Source: Echinococcus granulosus (taxonomy: Eukaryota > Platyhelminthes > Cestoda > Cyclophyllidea > Taeniidae). From it: a DNA stretch of 64,000 bases. Of the stretch, positions 11,801 to 26,800 are shown in pieces. A model generated the notes under the pieces. The model was not told the origin of the DNA and ran no database searches. It was given only the letters and a program-made list of their open reading frames with translations. The position numbers and the translations under genes were made by a program. The DNA is taken from the NCBI RefSeq assembly GCF_000524195.1, contig NW_020170396.1, positions 346,629 through 410,628 of the forward strand, given 5' to 3'. The first letter of the stretch is position 1; the number at the start of each line of letters is the position of its first letter.

Positions 11801-14800
11801 CAGTGATGATGACGATACTGCAACATACATCTACCAAATCTACAGAGCGGTTGCCCACAACTAAGTATTTTACGTATTTCTTCCAAATCAACATCGTTAA
11901 TGTCTGTCAAGAACAAGGGATTGATTGGCAGCCTTTGATGTTTTTGTTAAGGTTAAGATTATTAGGCATTCCTGTTTGTGAGAAAGTAAAAAAATGTCCT
12001 CAGGCATCGCTCCAAATCAGAATGGCTTCAGGTTGGATGAACTGCACTGTTTTATTGATGCCACCAACAGGTAATTTATTGCGATTTAAGACAGTTGAAA
12101 TCAAGGCTAACTAAATTGAGCTGCATTAAGGTTTGTGAAAATTTTGAGGTCACTTTTAGAAGACAACCAGCAGCGGGACCAGGAAGGCCTCAGTTGTATG
12201 ATATAAAACGCCATCTTTTAAGTTTTCCAACATTCATCGGTCGCCGCCTCTGGTCTGTGTCAATCACGATTCGTGCTTCCATTTTCTTCTTCAAATCGTC
12301 AAAAATAAAGTAAGTATTAGAGAATGGGTCCATTTGAGTTTTGAATTGCAATCACCTGCTAGAATGATCATTGTGTTGAATACCGTAGTTGTCAGGTGGT
12401 ACTTTCCTGGAATGTTAAAAAAACGGGAATCTGAAGAACTAGAAAGTAGTCACTCCCTCTCGCTGAGTGTCGATGTTGCGTCAACTGCCACATTCGCATC
12501 GATGTGGTCACTTACTCTAAATAACATAAATGAAGAAGGGCAGTAATTCAGCTCTCACTTTAGTGATGTTGTCGAAGATTATTAATTCCCACTTCTGAGC
12601 CAAAATACATGCGAGGAATCAACGACTTGTCCTCTGATTCATTTGCCTTTTATGTCCATAAGGCACGGAATAGGTGCGGTGGACTTGTAGAACTCCACCA
12701 CACATTTACCCGTGCTGCTGTCATTCAGAATTAGTTTAGGATTGCGTAATATAACAGGCAACCCCCGCTCTTCACTTATTGGTAGGGAGCCCCGTAAGTA
12801 CCACTAAAACGTGTCAAAGCACTTTTAATACAGGGAAAGGATGATACTTGGAAATAAGCTATCTTGTTTAAATCTGTCAAGTAAAATAGCTTTTAACCAA
12901 ATCTAACAAATTAGAAAGCACTTTAGCAGGTGTAAACGTTGGAAATATTTTTGCCTCGATATAATTGATTACTAATATGCCACTGTGGCCAATAACATTG
13001 CCATTTCCCAGCTTTTACCTCTTACCCTTATCATTCAAGGTGTTTCATACCCCTTTAAAAAGTCCTTTGAGTAAGTAGACCTCCTGCTTGCTCCACAGCT
13101 TTGCCTTATCGTTTAGACACTTTGTGCTTTATAATTCAGTGCTCTGCAAATTTGTTAATCTCCGGGTAAATTCGAAAGCTCACAAACCATGGAGACATGC
13201 GTGTAAAAGTGGAGTCATTAGGGCTGTATTTTTTCCCTGAGAAAGGTAGGTGCATATCTTTACATTTGTCATTTACTATTAATTTACTCCAAAATTTTTT
13301 ATATTAACTGCACTCTTATCATTGATACAATAATTCTGATTGACCCTTTTTAGACATGTTAGTCAAAATTTAAGCAAGAACCGAATTGTTTGATTCAAGC
13401 GAAGTTAGTAGTGTTTAAAGTGTAGGCAGAATTAATTCCTATAATGCAGTACAAGACACCATCTAATTGATGGGAATACAAATAGCTCTTTGGACACAAT
13501 GCCGTGGATATTTGGCATCCAACTCAACATCAAGGTGCAATGAGATATAGTTATACGCATACCTTCATTTTCGCGGTAGGTGTAGCGGTCGGTGACAGTA
13601 GAATCTAGCATATCCAATATAGCGGATGCCAAATAGTAGTTCATATCAGCACCTTGCAGCACCACAGTCATTAAGACAAACTGGCCTAGAAGACGCTATA
13701 GACAGGACCCCAAAACACAAAGCGTGGCAGTCGAGTCGCGTAGTACTGAACGGCTTGTATAGTCAACTGTTGAATCGTAACAATATACCCCTTCAAAGTG
13801 GACTTCAACACTTGCCTCTTCGGCGTCATAGTTACCGTAGACCTAGCCGAGAACATGAAAACTACCACGGAGAAAAAGTTGAATCAATATAATGGAAGTT
13901 TGACACAGCATGGGAGTTTGCAATTCTGACGGGAGGTCTGCTTGGACGGCATAGGCAAGATAGGTACCACTGTAGGCTTACGCTGCACTGGATGTGTCAA
14001 ATGTTTGGAATAATCTTGAAGGTCTCTGAGCATCCACCTTCCTTTCATTTTTTTTTTATTTAGCTATCATATTAGTACTTCAAATTATTCTGTATAAGGC
14101 ATTCCCACCTTCTCTGAACTTTCTGTTAAAGATGAATTCTCACTGTTTGGTACACTCGCTTGGCAAGACTCAAGTAGTTTCCCTCTGGCTCTTAGCACTG
14201 GGTCTTCACATGGTCATGCACCACCACCTGTCTGTCCATTGCATTTTTATCGCTCACCGGTCAATTTTTTCAACTTCTGTGTAGTTTAGCTTTCCTTGGC
14301 ACTGAGTTGCTATGCTGGAGGAATATTCCTGAATGTTTGAAACTTTAATACGAATGACAGAGCCGCTTATTAGCGTGAAATAAATCTTCCTCTTTGTGTT
14401 AGGCTTGAGAGTCTTGTTTGCTAATGTTGGCATTTCACCAATGGTGGAATTTACTTGAACAACGGTAATCCAAGTTTGCTAAGTTTGCCATCGAGATGTA
14501 AAGTGCAAATTGTGACTAGCGTAGGTTTTAGTTCATCTTTATATTCTTCCTCCCCTTAAAAGAACCAAAAGAGGAGAAAAAAACTAGGTAATTGACCAAT
14601 AGCAGCGGAAGTAAATCAATGCTCGAGTGGAAAGTCCCATTTTGGAAGGGGTAATAAACCTGAACTAGGACTACATAAAAGACCTGCGTTGAGACTACAA
14701 AGGATGGTAACAATAGTAAATTAGACTGACCTAATCCCATTTACCCAATTACACTGCCATATATTTAAAGGAGGGAGAAATATGGATTAACGAATCTTTC

Positions 14801-17800
14801 AATACTGGGAATGCTTGGGAAGAGTGTTCGTGGCAATCACTAGACTTAAAAGGATCAAATTGCACCCACCATTACGTCAGCATTACGCCATCGATTGCCA
14901 CCTTCCTCTTTAACAGAGTGGAGCCTATCTGTTGTCACCAGTGCCAGCAATTGAGAGATGAGACCACGCCTCGTTTGCAATGGCCTTGCAGCCGCCTTGT
15001 TCTCTTTCCAGCTTCCACCCACACTTAACTTGAAATGCGCCCAATAAAATATAATCGTATGTATTTTTAAACTCAAATGTTAATAAAAAGCCTCCAAGTA
15101 AAGGCTGACGGTTAAGAAAAAGAAGACACTGCAATTAATGGGTTTTCTGTATATGCTTGGAAACTCTACTCACAGTTTAAAATCAGTAGTAATTCAGAAA
15201 AAAGGCAGGCTATGAAGCCCAGTTGGACTTTCGTGAACCAGTTGATAGATTCATTTTGGCTTTTTAGTTGTCTCATTTCCCATAGACACTTCTCACTTTG
15301 CAAATTAGCTTTTGCATTACTCTAGGGCTTAAAAAATATCTTTGATACTCTTGTTTTTTGCTGGTCTTAATAAATAACAGTCTTGAACACTGCAAATTAT
15401 CTTATTTGATCGGCTATGTTTTCAAGAAAGTCTATTATTCTAACTGAATGCAAAAAGTTCAAAAGACGCTCTCCATCATCCAAGCGTTTATTTGATTTGC
15501 ACAACACCTCCTTCCTTTGTTAGAAACGCATTTAACGTGTCAAAACCGACTAACTTTGTCCCACTGCTCAAAATCAGTTTGCGCCGCATGTAGCCCCATT
15601 TGTAGAATAAGCAGCAATGTTACATTACATTGCTTGTAAATGGTTAGGTGGTGCCCAAGTTTTCTTTATCCTTGTTGAGACTTGAAATTACACAACCGCA
15701 CAGCCTACAAGTGAAGTGAGGATGTAAAATTCTCACGCCTCTGAATTCCGACAATCAATTAGGCTGAAGGTTTTACGAGACAGTAATACGTGATCCGAGG
15801 GTGAATCCATGAGAACAAGAAGTAGCCACGACGCAAGACAAGAGGAATGGCTGCATCTGGTGAATATTTCACATTTCTGCCAACAAGGATTTTACTTGAT
15901 AACTGCACTTTGCATTTGAAGGGAAAATTTTGGACTCTAGTGACAGCAATTGCGAATTTGTCTAGATTCTGTTTTGCAGACCTGTCAATTTCCACGTCTA
16001 TCTATCGCCATTAATGTGGAAGTAACTTGAAAAGTTACTTGAGTTCCACGCCATCAGATTTTAACTTAAAATTAAACAGCGAAAGTTTTTGGTGATTAGC
16101 TTCCTGGGTGCGATGTCAAAAAAGGAAGGAGGTGTTGTGCAAATCCAATAGACACTTGGAGGATGGAGAGCGTCTTTTGAACATTTTGCATTCAGTTAGA
16201 ATAATAGGCTTTCTTGAAGACATATAAGACAAATAAGATAATTTTCAGTGCTCGAGACTGTTATTTATTGAGACCAGAAAAAAACAAGAGTATCAAAGAT
16301 ACTCCACAAATGTGATTTTTTTTCCACCTGGCTTGCTGGCCTAAGTTAAATATTGTAATACGTCAATTGTTCGTTTAATTCTCAGTTTTGCTAAAAAGGC
16401 CACTGAGGTCCCCGCCACTGTGCTTTTACCGGGCCGTCCATCATCCGTACCATATTAATGGACCCCAAGCCCTTCTGTTGGTCAAAATTGCATATTCTGT
16501 CCTAGTTTATGCTCTTTTTTAAGTCTTCAGGGAAGTCGCAGAGCTCTACAATGATCCATATTGTAGAATGCAGCCTGCTTGTTTGGGCGCTGCCAGTGCT
16601 TACGTTTGGATGTTCTATCTCATTGATACTCACTAAGCTTTACTAAATATCCTAAGCGCAATCAAATACTGGCTTCACATCCAGTCTCACTGGTGAATGG
16701 AGTGTAAAACCTTTTAATGATATCGAGTTTTGATCGTGCGATTTCAACTTATAGCAATTTAAGGCATCCTCCCTTTCCATACATTTAATTCCTGTTTCCA
16801 CTATCTCAAAGAGTGGTTTTAACAAACTAAAATCAGGAATTACCTTCACGCATTATTTGGATTCTCAAAAGTGAGCCAATTGAGCTGATCGATTTAAAAC
16901 TGTAGCACAACTTAAATATCTCTTATAACTTATCAAATTTGCTGGAATATTAGTTCTAAGTGGATGTTACTAACAAAATTAACCCTTGAAAACACCCCAA
17001 ATCGTTCTTCCTTTTGGCAATCTCCATGCCCTTGTGCCGTAAAATTGGAAACTGTTCTCTGAAAAAATCATCAATTTCTTGGTACTTTTCTAAGCTCTCT
17101 CCAGCTAACATGTTGTAACGCGTTCCCGTTTAAGTCGATACTGTCTACTAAGTCGTTATTCTGTGGTAGTTTGGGGGTTAAGTAGGTTTAAGTTTGTTGG
17201 AATTGATGCACTTCATTTCCTAGTGGAAGCTACCTCCTAATTCGCCTCTTTTCTACTAACTCATTGAGTCTACGGTAATGAATGTTAATATCATCGAAAG
17301 CCTGATGCGAACAAACGACAATTCGGTGTGTTAAATTAATTTGAGTTTGCGTAGAACCTCGTGCTATCCCCCCCTCCCCACCACCATTTACGCCAAAATT
17401 CGGTAGACCAATTCTGAGAGTTGCAGAACAGTGAAATAGAAATCGGCATAAGCTATTAACTTAAGGGGGAAATTAAGTTAGATTTTACCTGGGAGTTCGG
17501 TAGCCATGTGATTGCCGCAGTGGCCGTTAGTCATTGAAGCACGGCGTGAACGCCGCCCCCCCCTCATCGATGCGTCGGAGGGCCTCATCTTGACGCTCAA
17601 ATCACCGGTTGCGCACAGCAATTATTTCTCAAGGTTATTAGTGCGATCTCGTCAGGCCTGCATTGGCTCCTAGGTTGTCGAGAAAGTCGCTGCTTTCTAG
17701 GCAATAAAGTAGCCACTTATTGCTACCCATTGCATGTTTGTGTGTGTGCTTTGACGATTGTACCGGAATTTACCCACACCGTAACGATGGTCTACAGCAA

Positions 17801-20800
17801 GCCGCACTACTTCCTCGGACAACAAGATGCAGGTTAGTTCGACTTGCTTATATCTACGGTTGACACTCAATACGCTCACCACTGTCCAGGTAGACTTGAT
17901 CACCAGACGCGACCGCTAGCGTCAATCGTTTCATTTCAGAGTAATAATTTTTTTCCAAAATGGAAGAGGAGCTTCAAAAATTTTCAATAAAATGGTAGTC
18001 ATATTTGTTGTCTGATGTTAGGCAGTGTTTTGCCAATGGACCTCGACCCTTCCCCTCAACAGCCCCAAGCTTTTACCATCGCGCCTATTCGCTTTGCAGG
18101 CTTTTTATCAAAATCACGCTTATCTCTGGCACTTTTACCCAACTCCAGCGCCACTTTGGAAGAGCAATTTTACTCTAAAATGTCGCTTATTTAGAGGCTA
18201 TAACTTAAAAGTCCATTTTTCCCCTTTAATAACTAGTGACAAAATCACGGTGGAATTTGGATGGCTCTTTTAATCTAGTGATTTAAATCTCACATTTTAA
18301 AAAACCCTAGATGATCTGCATTGTGTGGGCGAAAAAGCAGTCGTCATGTTTTTGATACCTACCTTTGAAATTATCCATTACAATAATAAGAAGTGGTGAT
18401 TATCTGATCAAGGTGGATGGATTGTCTAATTCAAACCTATTGAGTTGTTGATATTCCGTTGATTCAGTACCGCTCTCTTCCGTTTAGGGTTGCCACTGAA
18501 AGGAAGATCGCAATCTGTCCTTGACTGTAAGTGCATGCACAAACCCGTCTAACTAACCACTGTCGAAGAAGCGCCTAAAAGTTATAATTGTCTGCATGCA
18601 TTGGTGACAGCTCACCGACTTCTCGTGATGCTAGAAATACACCTACGAGCAGCATGTATGAGTGGTAAAGGCAAGAACTGTAAGGCTTGCTTCGACAGTA
18701 GGCGGTAGGTAGATCAGCTTCACTTCCCAGTATCTCTCTCACGTGAAAACAAGCTCATGATCTACATGAGTTTGACTACTTTCTTTTGAAACAACCGCTC
18801 ATGTGATAGCTAATTTCTAACCAAAAGTGCACACTTTCAAGATTTCAGGTTGGGTTCTCGCATTTTTAGAAGGCTACCATGAATGTGGCCAACTTTGAGA
18901 TTAAAACTTTCTCCTCATAAATTATGCACCATGAGCGTGCGAGAACTCCTTAGTTGTTTCACTTTATAGCCACGCTGTTGATGAAAAAGGGAAACCCTAT
19001 CCACTGCACCAACAGCCAAAGAAACAATCTAAATGGTACCAAAGGCATCGTGTAAGGAACTTGTGCGTCCACATGACCACCTACATCGCCTCACTTTCGA
19101 AGAGCGGAAATTACAGCCCCCCCCCTCCTGTAGCACAAGCAGCTGTGGTAGAAAAATCCTGACTTCATGGAACCAAAGTGGATCACAGATATGGGAATAG
19201 GAAATATCCTAGGGATGAACAGTTAAGTGATGTGGCACGACGGGTCTACAATTACCAATGGCTGCGCGAAATGGCAAAAAATACCGCAATCTTGCCATTT
19301 TGTGGTTAAATGACATCGCCACTGTTAGGCCACGGGTAATTAAATCCCGGAAATCTCATTTTTTGAATGGTTTTCCCTTCACCAATTGGTTAGTTGGCCT
19401 TCGAAATGTGCCACACAGCTGCTCAAGTGACGGGATGGCTGTGTGATTTCACAAAACCATAAACCTAGCCATTATCTCATGCATTCTCATTTCCAGTAGG
19501 CTTAATGCCCCGGAATAGCGTAAATACCGTGTGAAGTTCTCACTATTACTTGAGCCAAGCCTCACAAGCTGTCGTGTCTCGATAACTCATGAAGTATGGG
19601 GGTATTGAGTGGATTGCTCCATGTCACGACTGCATCCACCTTTATTCGCACTCAGTTTTGAATTATTTTATCCATTCATTCGTAATGTTTGGGTTCCTTG
19701 TTCGCATTTTATGCCCTCAGTTTCATTCTGTGATAGCTCTAACGAATGGGTTTCTCCTTGATTTCCCCCCTTGGTTCAATTTGCATTGCGCGTTTCGTTT
19801 TCTTAATATGAAAGATTGTTTTGAGAAGATTTGTTACTCTACACCAAATAAGTGTAGGTACGGATCCACATAGCTCATTGTATCCACAGAGCAGAGCTTT
19901 AAACGGGTAAAATTTCCCCACTCGTTGGTACTTTCATCCACCTCAAAAATTTGTTTCTGTTCATTATTTTACAAAAAAAAAGTCGAGTAGAACCGCACCT
20001 CATAATGGGTTTTGAATGGACTAAAAGCAATTTTGGTTCATAATCCTTCCATCCTTGCTTGTAGTACGACCTTATTCTGGCGCCTTCCCTCGCATACGTA
20101 AGTTTACCGCAATTCGTGAGTCTTAATGTTAGAAATTAGTGGAAAGTCACAGTCCACAGTTTTATGAACCGCTTAAGGTGAGAGAAATGAAATGCTCACG
20201 TAAGACGCATGCAAAATGCCGATCAGACCACTCACTACATAATCAGGAAGGCATTAGTCTTAAATTCCTCTTCAATTTATGGCCAAAAGCAAATCCACAA
20301 AGGGTTAACTCATACCCGCCATTCCACGAATGAAGAAATAGACTAGTAATTTCTTTTTCATGTAGATGTGCACTCCCCATCGCCGCATGAAAGTGAGTTT
20401 TCATATTCCGTATAAATGGGAGGTTAAAATGAGCCTAGAGCAATCTAGCCGGCATATTTAGACCTCCTTTCTCTACCTCCTTTTTTTCCCTAAGCACTGC
20501 ACATGAATCTGCTTTAGTTGGCAAACAACGCTTTATTCATTTTTCTGCTTTTAAAGCAAATGCTTCCCAAATCACATGCACGATTTCCGTTGTAATAATG
20601 ATAATCTAAATCCTTTATCACAGAACACTACTTGCAGGAGTATACCAATGGAAGAGCAAGGGGTGAGTGGTTAAGTGATGTATAGAAGCATTTGCTCTAT
20701 GCGCTCACTGACGCTGCTTTCCCCCGTTTCCCTGAAGCTCCAAGTCCTCTCAAGCCGGCGCCAAAAACTTCAGCCTTTAAATCTGGTGTGTTTGCCTTAA

Positions 20801-23800
20801 TCTTGTTAATAGACGTGCTCCTTCCCATTTAGCACTTTGGATGGAAAGGAACGCACATTATATTACCTGCTCTGCGATCAGGCAAATTCATCCCCACGAA
20901 CTGGATAATTGCACACACGAAAATAGAACTTCTCTTGTGAAAATTTGAGACCACAAAAAGATTTCATGCGAAATAAATTCACTGAAATAGGTCAGGGCAG
21001 AGCAAGTTGCACCACCCCATCGAGCACCTCAGGGCGACATCTAGAACTCATCATTGGATTGGATTTGAGAGGAAGCAGTGTGAGGGACGCCTTTGGGGGG
21101 GAGGGGGGGAGTAGAGTGGATCCACTTAATTTTTATCCTATTGCAGGTCAAACAAAGCCGATCTGGATAGATAGGAAGACAGGGCGTGGTAGGTGACAAA
21201 AATTAACATCACGTACCCAAATTACCCGGAGTAAATTAAGTAATATCCATTAATCCTCGGCATTGAAGAGCTCACCCACTGATTGCTGAATGTGCTTTTG
21301 TTTCCATGGCCTAATCGTGCATGCCTCTCGTGCTCCTTTTATGCTGACAAATGTAGTGGTGAAGGGGCCAGAAATTCTCAGTAAGTTCTCTAACTTAACA
21401 AGTATTTACAGGAATTGTGCACACGAAACCAGTGTACACAATAATCAGCATTATTACCACCTCAAGAAGCCACCACAACCCCCGAAAATGCCAACGTCTA
21501 TGCCACTAACACCAATATTCGCATTGCTCGCTGTCCGCTTGACACGCTTAATAGCAGTGAGGATGAGAACGCTGTTTTCAAGAGCTTCAAACAAATATAA
21601 AAAACAATTTATTATGTTTTCGGGGCTATAATTACTTCCTCACGGTTTAATCAACACAAACAATAAGTAAATACATCCAACTCAACACTCGTAACACCTC
21701 GATACACGGCTCTGACGCTTTGCTCTTTCTTTTTCCCAGAGGGTGAAAGGCTGATTCGATTTGAGGATTCCACCACAACTGGTATGTTTGCTTATGTTGC
21801 CAAAAATTGGAATTTACCCCGCATTCTACTTTACGGTTCACCAATAAATGGCTAATTTCACTGTCAGCAATTTGTGTTGTGGGCCGAAATTGTAGCCAAA
21901 TCATTTTACGATTGCTTTAGACTCCCAGTCAACTGAAACGGGTAAGTTGGTTAGCTCTATCTGCGCCACTTCACCTGTGAATAGAATTGTAAAATTGTTT
22001 TGGCCCTTTTCAAAAATATAAACCTTATGTATACCTTATTTGGGGTTTTAGTCCACCGTTTAAGACCAATGCCGCGAGTCAACATTGGTAGGCGAGATAT
22101 GGTTAATCATTACCACATTTCAAAATGACTATTAGCTTTCTCATCTCTCATTTCCTTGCTCACTTTTGCAAAGTACTTTCTACTTAAAGCAGGGAACTTT
22201 TGCCTGTTGGGCAGACTATGCTCATTCATTTTCGATAACTCATCTTCATAGGGGGTCGTTCGCCACGACACTCCCCAAGGCGGACTTCTAGAAGTAAGTC
22301 TGTGCGATGCTGCCTTGTAATGCGCAACACGATTTTCAGAGTATTGGAAGCCGTAATGCCATGGAAATTTATGGTAGCTTGCATTTGCTTTATCCACGAG
22401 ACTGTCCGTATTGTTTACATTGAAAACTGCTTCACTGGTGTGACCAATTCAGCTCTTCCAAATAAAAAGTTATTTATCGAATGTAGCCCGGTCATCTCGC
22501 TACAAAAAAAAACCTTGAATACAAGAGGGAAGATCAGCCGTTAGCTGCTGAATTATGGTAGGAGTGGTTCCATTTAAAGCAGCACTGAAGCGCATTTCCC
22601 ACTTCTAGGTGCGGCCAGACACTATTCTTCCAGTCCTTCCCGCCGAGACACCTCTCCGTATCGGCGCACCTCACCCACTCGCAATGACTGTAAATTCATG
22701 TTCACATTTATCTCTTCGGTTATTCCATGCACTACCCATTTAGTAGTCCATTTTACACGCAGGTCGTTGTTCTCTGGTATCCAATCCAAACTCTGTCTGT
22801 AGCAGTTCAATTGGATGCTTTGTGCCTCCAGATAATGCTTCATTTATTAGTTTAATAGGATAACCACTATTGTTCAATACTTAAATTAGTCACACATTAC
22901 TTGCCACCTCAGAGGTATTAAGAATTATCTTCACCAACAGCGATAAATTCTCCTTGATCACATAAAGCGGCGACGTCGCCGAAAATAATCTACTTCCACT
23001 CATTGTTGTTCCAACCGAAATTTTATCGCCTCTGAAATTATAAAGTTAGCAGAGCACTAAGTTTACCATGCAGATTGATTGTCTGGGTCAGGTGAGTCAT
23101 TTCCATCAGAAGGTTAGGCTAACACAGGATCTTGTCACAAGGGCAGTAAAAGATGGCACATGATGTTCCGCTAAATGGTAACTCAGTAAGAGGAGTCTTG
23201 GTTGCTGTCGACATTAATTGGGTTCCGCATTTGTTGATCTTCCAAATTTCTACCAATCTGGTTTAAGTGGGAATCAATAATCGATTTATCAATTATCTAG
23301 TTACTGACACCATTCATTATATACCAAGATCAAAGAGCATTCATTCAGTTCCAATAGGACCAAAATACGCTCCATATTACGAGCTTTTGGAAGCAGCTTT
23401 TAAAAAGCACTGTAAACTAAAATGCGTTTGAGGTGAAGGGAAAGGGGGGAATGCTATCCCACAAAAAATTAAAAAAAAAACTTTTCAAAGCACGGTAGGA
23501 CTATGCCTACACAGAGTGGTCCCAAGATTTGTTGTGTTTACATTAGTAATAAATAAATAAACCTGAAACCGATTAACAGGTTATATGGGTGTTGCACCCC
23601 GAGACCCCGAGACGGAAGAAGGCATGACACTCGAGTAAATTACTTATTTACGCCCTACAGAAGGGCTGAGGGGCTACCGGTGTGGCCTAAGGGCCGTGCC
23701 GCCTAGCCTTAGTGGCTGCAAAATCAAAACGAAGAGTTAAGCCAATAATGAAAGAATAACGGGAGCAACACCTGCTAAGGTGTATGGCAGGCTGCACTTT

Positions 23801-26800
23801 TACTCATAAACTTCATATCCATACATAAGACTACATTGTCTGCTATCGTGAAATAAGCATTAAAAGCTAATTTTCCTTCCTTGTTGTAGATTACAGGTAT
23901 GGAAGTTATGCAAGGTTCAACTCTCCACGTCGTTATTCTCCCAGTGAGTTCGGCTTAGCACTAAACAACTGCGTCGCCTTTACTCATAAGAGAGGCCAAA
24001 TAAGCTTAACTGTAATTATTATTACTCAAAAATATTCCTTAAAATTTTTACTACAAATGATGGGCGGAGCAGTGATGTTGTTTTCTTATTCCGATAAATG
24101 CAACATTCATCTCAATGACTACCAGTACTGACTGAAATGGGGTTAAGGAGGCAGCATTACGCCTTGTAAGATATTTTGGAGGAGGCTACAATTTCTGTAA
24201 ATGCATTTGGGCACGCAGCACCTTTCAGTTACAACCCTTCGTTCCGTCCCCACCCCCGCTCCCTACTCAGCTTGACTTGATGTTAACGAACATTTTTAGG
24301 GTGTCTGTGCCCATGCTCATTAGCATGCACAGGTAATCCAGGTAATGCACGGGTGACCCCTGTACACGTCTATTCATTGCATTCCTTTTAATAGACAGTC
24401 CTAATGACAATCTGGGTACTTACTTTGTGCCAAGGCCACGAGCCAACTAGCGAAGTGCACCTCTCCTGATTTCCCACTCTATTTGTTATGCCAGCACCGG
24501 TTTAACAAATTATTTGTATATTTTCAGTAAAAATTTGCCTTAACCTTGATGCAAGCAGGTTGATTTGTGTCTTTAAAAATGTTTTTGGAAAATCAGGGTT
24601 TGACACCTCTTCATCATCATCATCGACTTCTTCGTATACTGCGAGCTTGCCGAGCTCAAGCTACTTCCAAACAGGTAAACAGTAAAATGAGTTTACTTCA
24701 ACAAGTTTGCTTTGACTACTTAATGTACCATATCTACTATCTTAACGGTTTTGTTAAAACTTTTAACTGTTGAACCAGAAAATGGGCATCATATTGCTTT
24801 TCTCTCTCTTCAGAAGTTTCAGAAAGTGAAACATCGACCTCTTCAGGATACAATTCCGGAGGTGGGTTTGCATTGCTAATGCCTGAAAGTTAGCCACTTG
24901 GCCAGCTCACCTCATTTTTACACCCATTGCCATTGTCTTTTACTCCTTAGTAAAAAGGGTGGCATTCCTTGCGACATAATCAAGCTCTAAAGCAAAAGCA
25001 CACACCACTTGAAATTGTTTTAAGTGCAATTATTGCAATTCCCTTTTGTTTATAAAATGCATATTATTTAAAAGTCATTACCTTGAGCATATGATAATCA
25101 AGCAAAAAGCAAGAAGTGAAACATGCAAATATTACCGGAAGAAAGCCTTTTAACATGATCGGAAATTTAGTCAAAAGCGTGGAAGTCCTTTTCGCCAAAA
25201 TGTCAGCCCCTTCAAATACCGCAGAGTAGGCACCAGGAGTTGATGTTAAAAAAAAAATAGATTGACTTTCGTTTTAGTGATTTTGATGACATAAATCACT
25301 TTTTCAGCTTTCGATTGGCGGAATTATCATGGTGCACGATACCTTGGTCAGAGTCCAAGTCGTAAGTTTGCGTCCACCTAAGCATTGTTAATGTTCATTT
25401 CATCCGCCCTCAGCGATCAGAATTCATTTAAAGTCGCCTTTTAAAGTAAAGAAACAAATCATTGAGATGTAAAATTGCAAATCCATCCCATGCTTAGATG
25501 CCCCACAGTCCTACTATTGCAGTCCACAATCCATGACTCCAGTGGGTGGGTTTCAGCCACTTCGGGAACCATCCAAGCGCACACTCACCAAAATCCTTTT
25601 TTTTCTGTTTTGCATCGCCACTGCACCTGTCCCACAACCTCTCGCACATCCGATTTGCTTTAAACCTTTCTCTTTTGCCTTCAGGTACTAATAAAATTAT
25701 CATGCTGAAACCGCGCTCTGGTCGGTCCCCTCTGCGTAAGTGGTCTCACCGAGCAACAACTACTGACATTTGCTTTGACGTTTACTACATGGCATTGTTT
25801 GGTATTTTCAGAGAGCCTAGTCCCCCATCTCCACCATTGTGGACAGCGTCAGAGCAAGTGCACCCACAAAGGTAGTCGTCATCTCATCAATCACAATAAC
25901 CTTATTCACGGCGTCTATAAGGAATTTGATGTTTTAGCCTGCCAACAAAGATGTGAGCATTGCAAACCCCCGGGTAGGCCATTTTTATTTAAAATTTTCC
26001 AAATTTATCATTAAATTGCGTTCGGTGATTTGTCGGAAGTGTGGTAGACTACTTAACCGCACCTGTGACAGTAGAGTACCTCTGAAGTGTCAATGATTTT
26101 AGAAATGGTCAGATGAAACAACTTTGTAGCATGATGACAGCCTTCCATATCCCAGGCATGAACACCGAATGTTTGTGTGTGTACGGGAGAAAACAAATCA
26201 AGTGCTTGAATGGCCTTTGCCTCCATTTAATCCAGAATTCGATGGAAGCATATCTGGTGCTGTTATCTGACTTTCATATAACAAGTCGATGCCACCATCA
26301 ACCTCTTTTCCTGATTTTCAGAATTCCGTCGCTCGGTCTCACGGCGCAGCCGTGCAAGTATGTCTTAATGCATGATTTAAATCCCTCCGACTGAGAACTT
26401 AGAAAGCAAGAATTCACCAGCAGCGCTAGTAGGACATCAATGCTAATGGTTTTTTTGTTTATTTCAGCCTCCAAAATTTTACCCCCGAGGCCTAGTTCTA
26501 ATCTCTCGTTCTTTGAGGGTTAGTGATCTATTTTAGAGTTTAGTTTCCTCAAATTCATAGATGTAGCGTCGGCAGGTAATCCGACGCACCAAGGCTCCCA
26601 TTACATAGATTGGGTTAGAAAACACACGAATTTGTAGCAATTTCCTTTTTCTAAAAAGTGTTGCCTTTACCCACAGAATTGTTTCACAGCTAGCTGTAGG
26701 CCAATATCTTTACATTGTCAATCAAGTTACCCTGAGTCTCATCTAATCAGACCAGTCAAATCTTGCCAATTATATGTCAATCGATAATGACCCCAACGGT

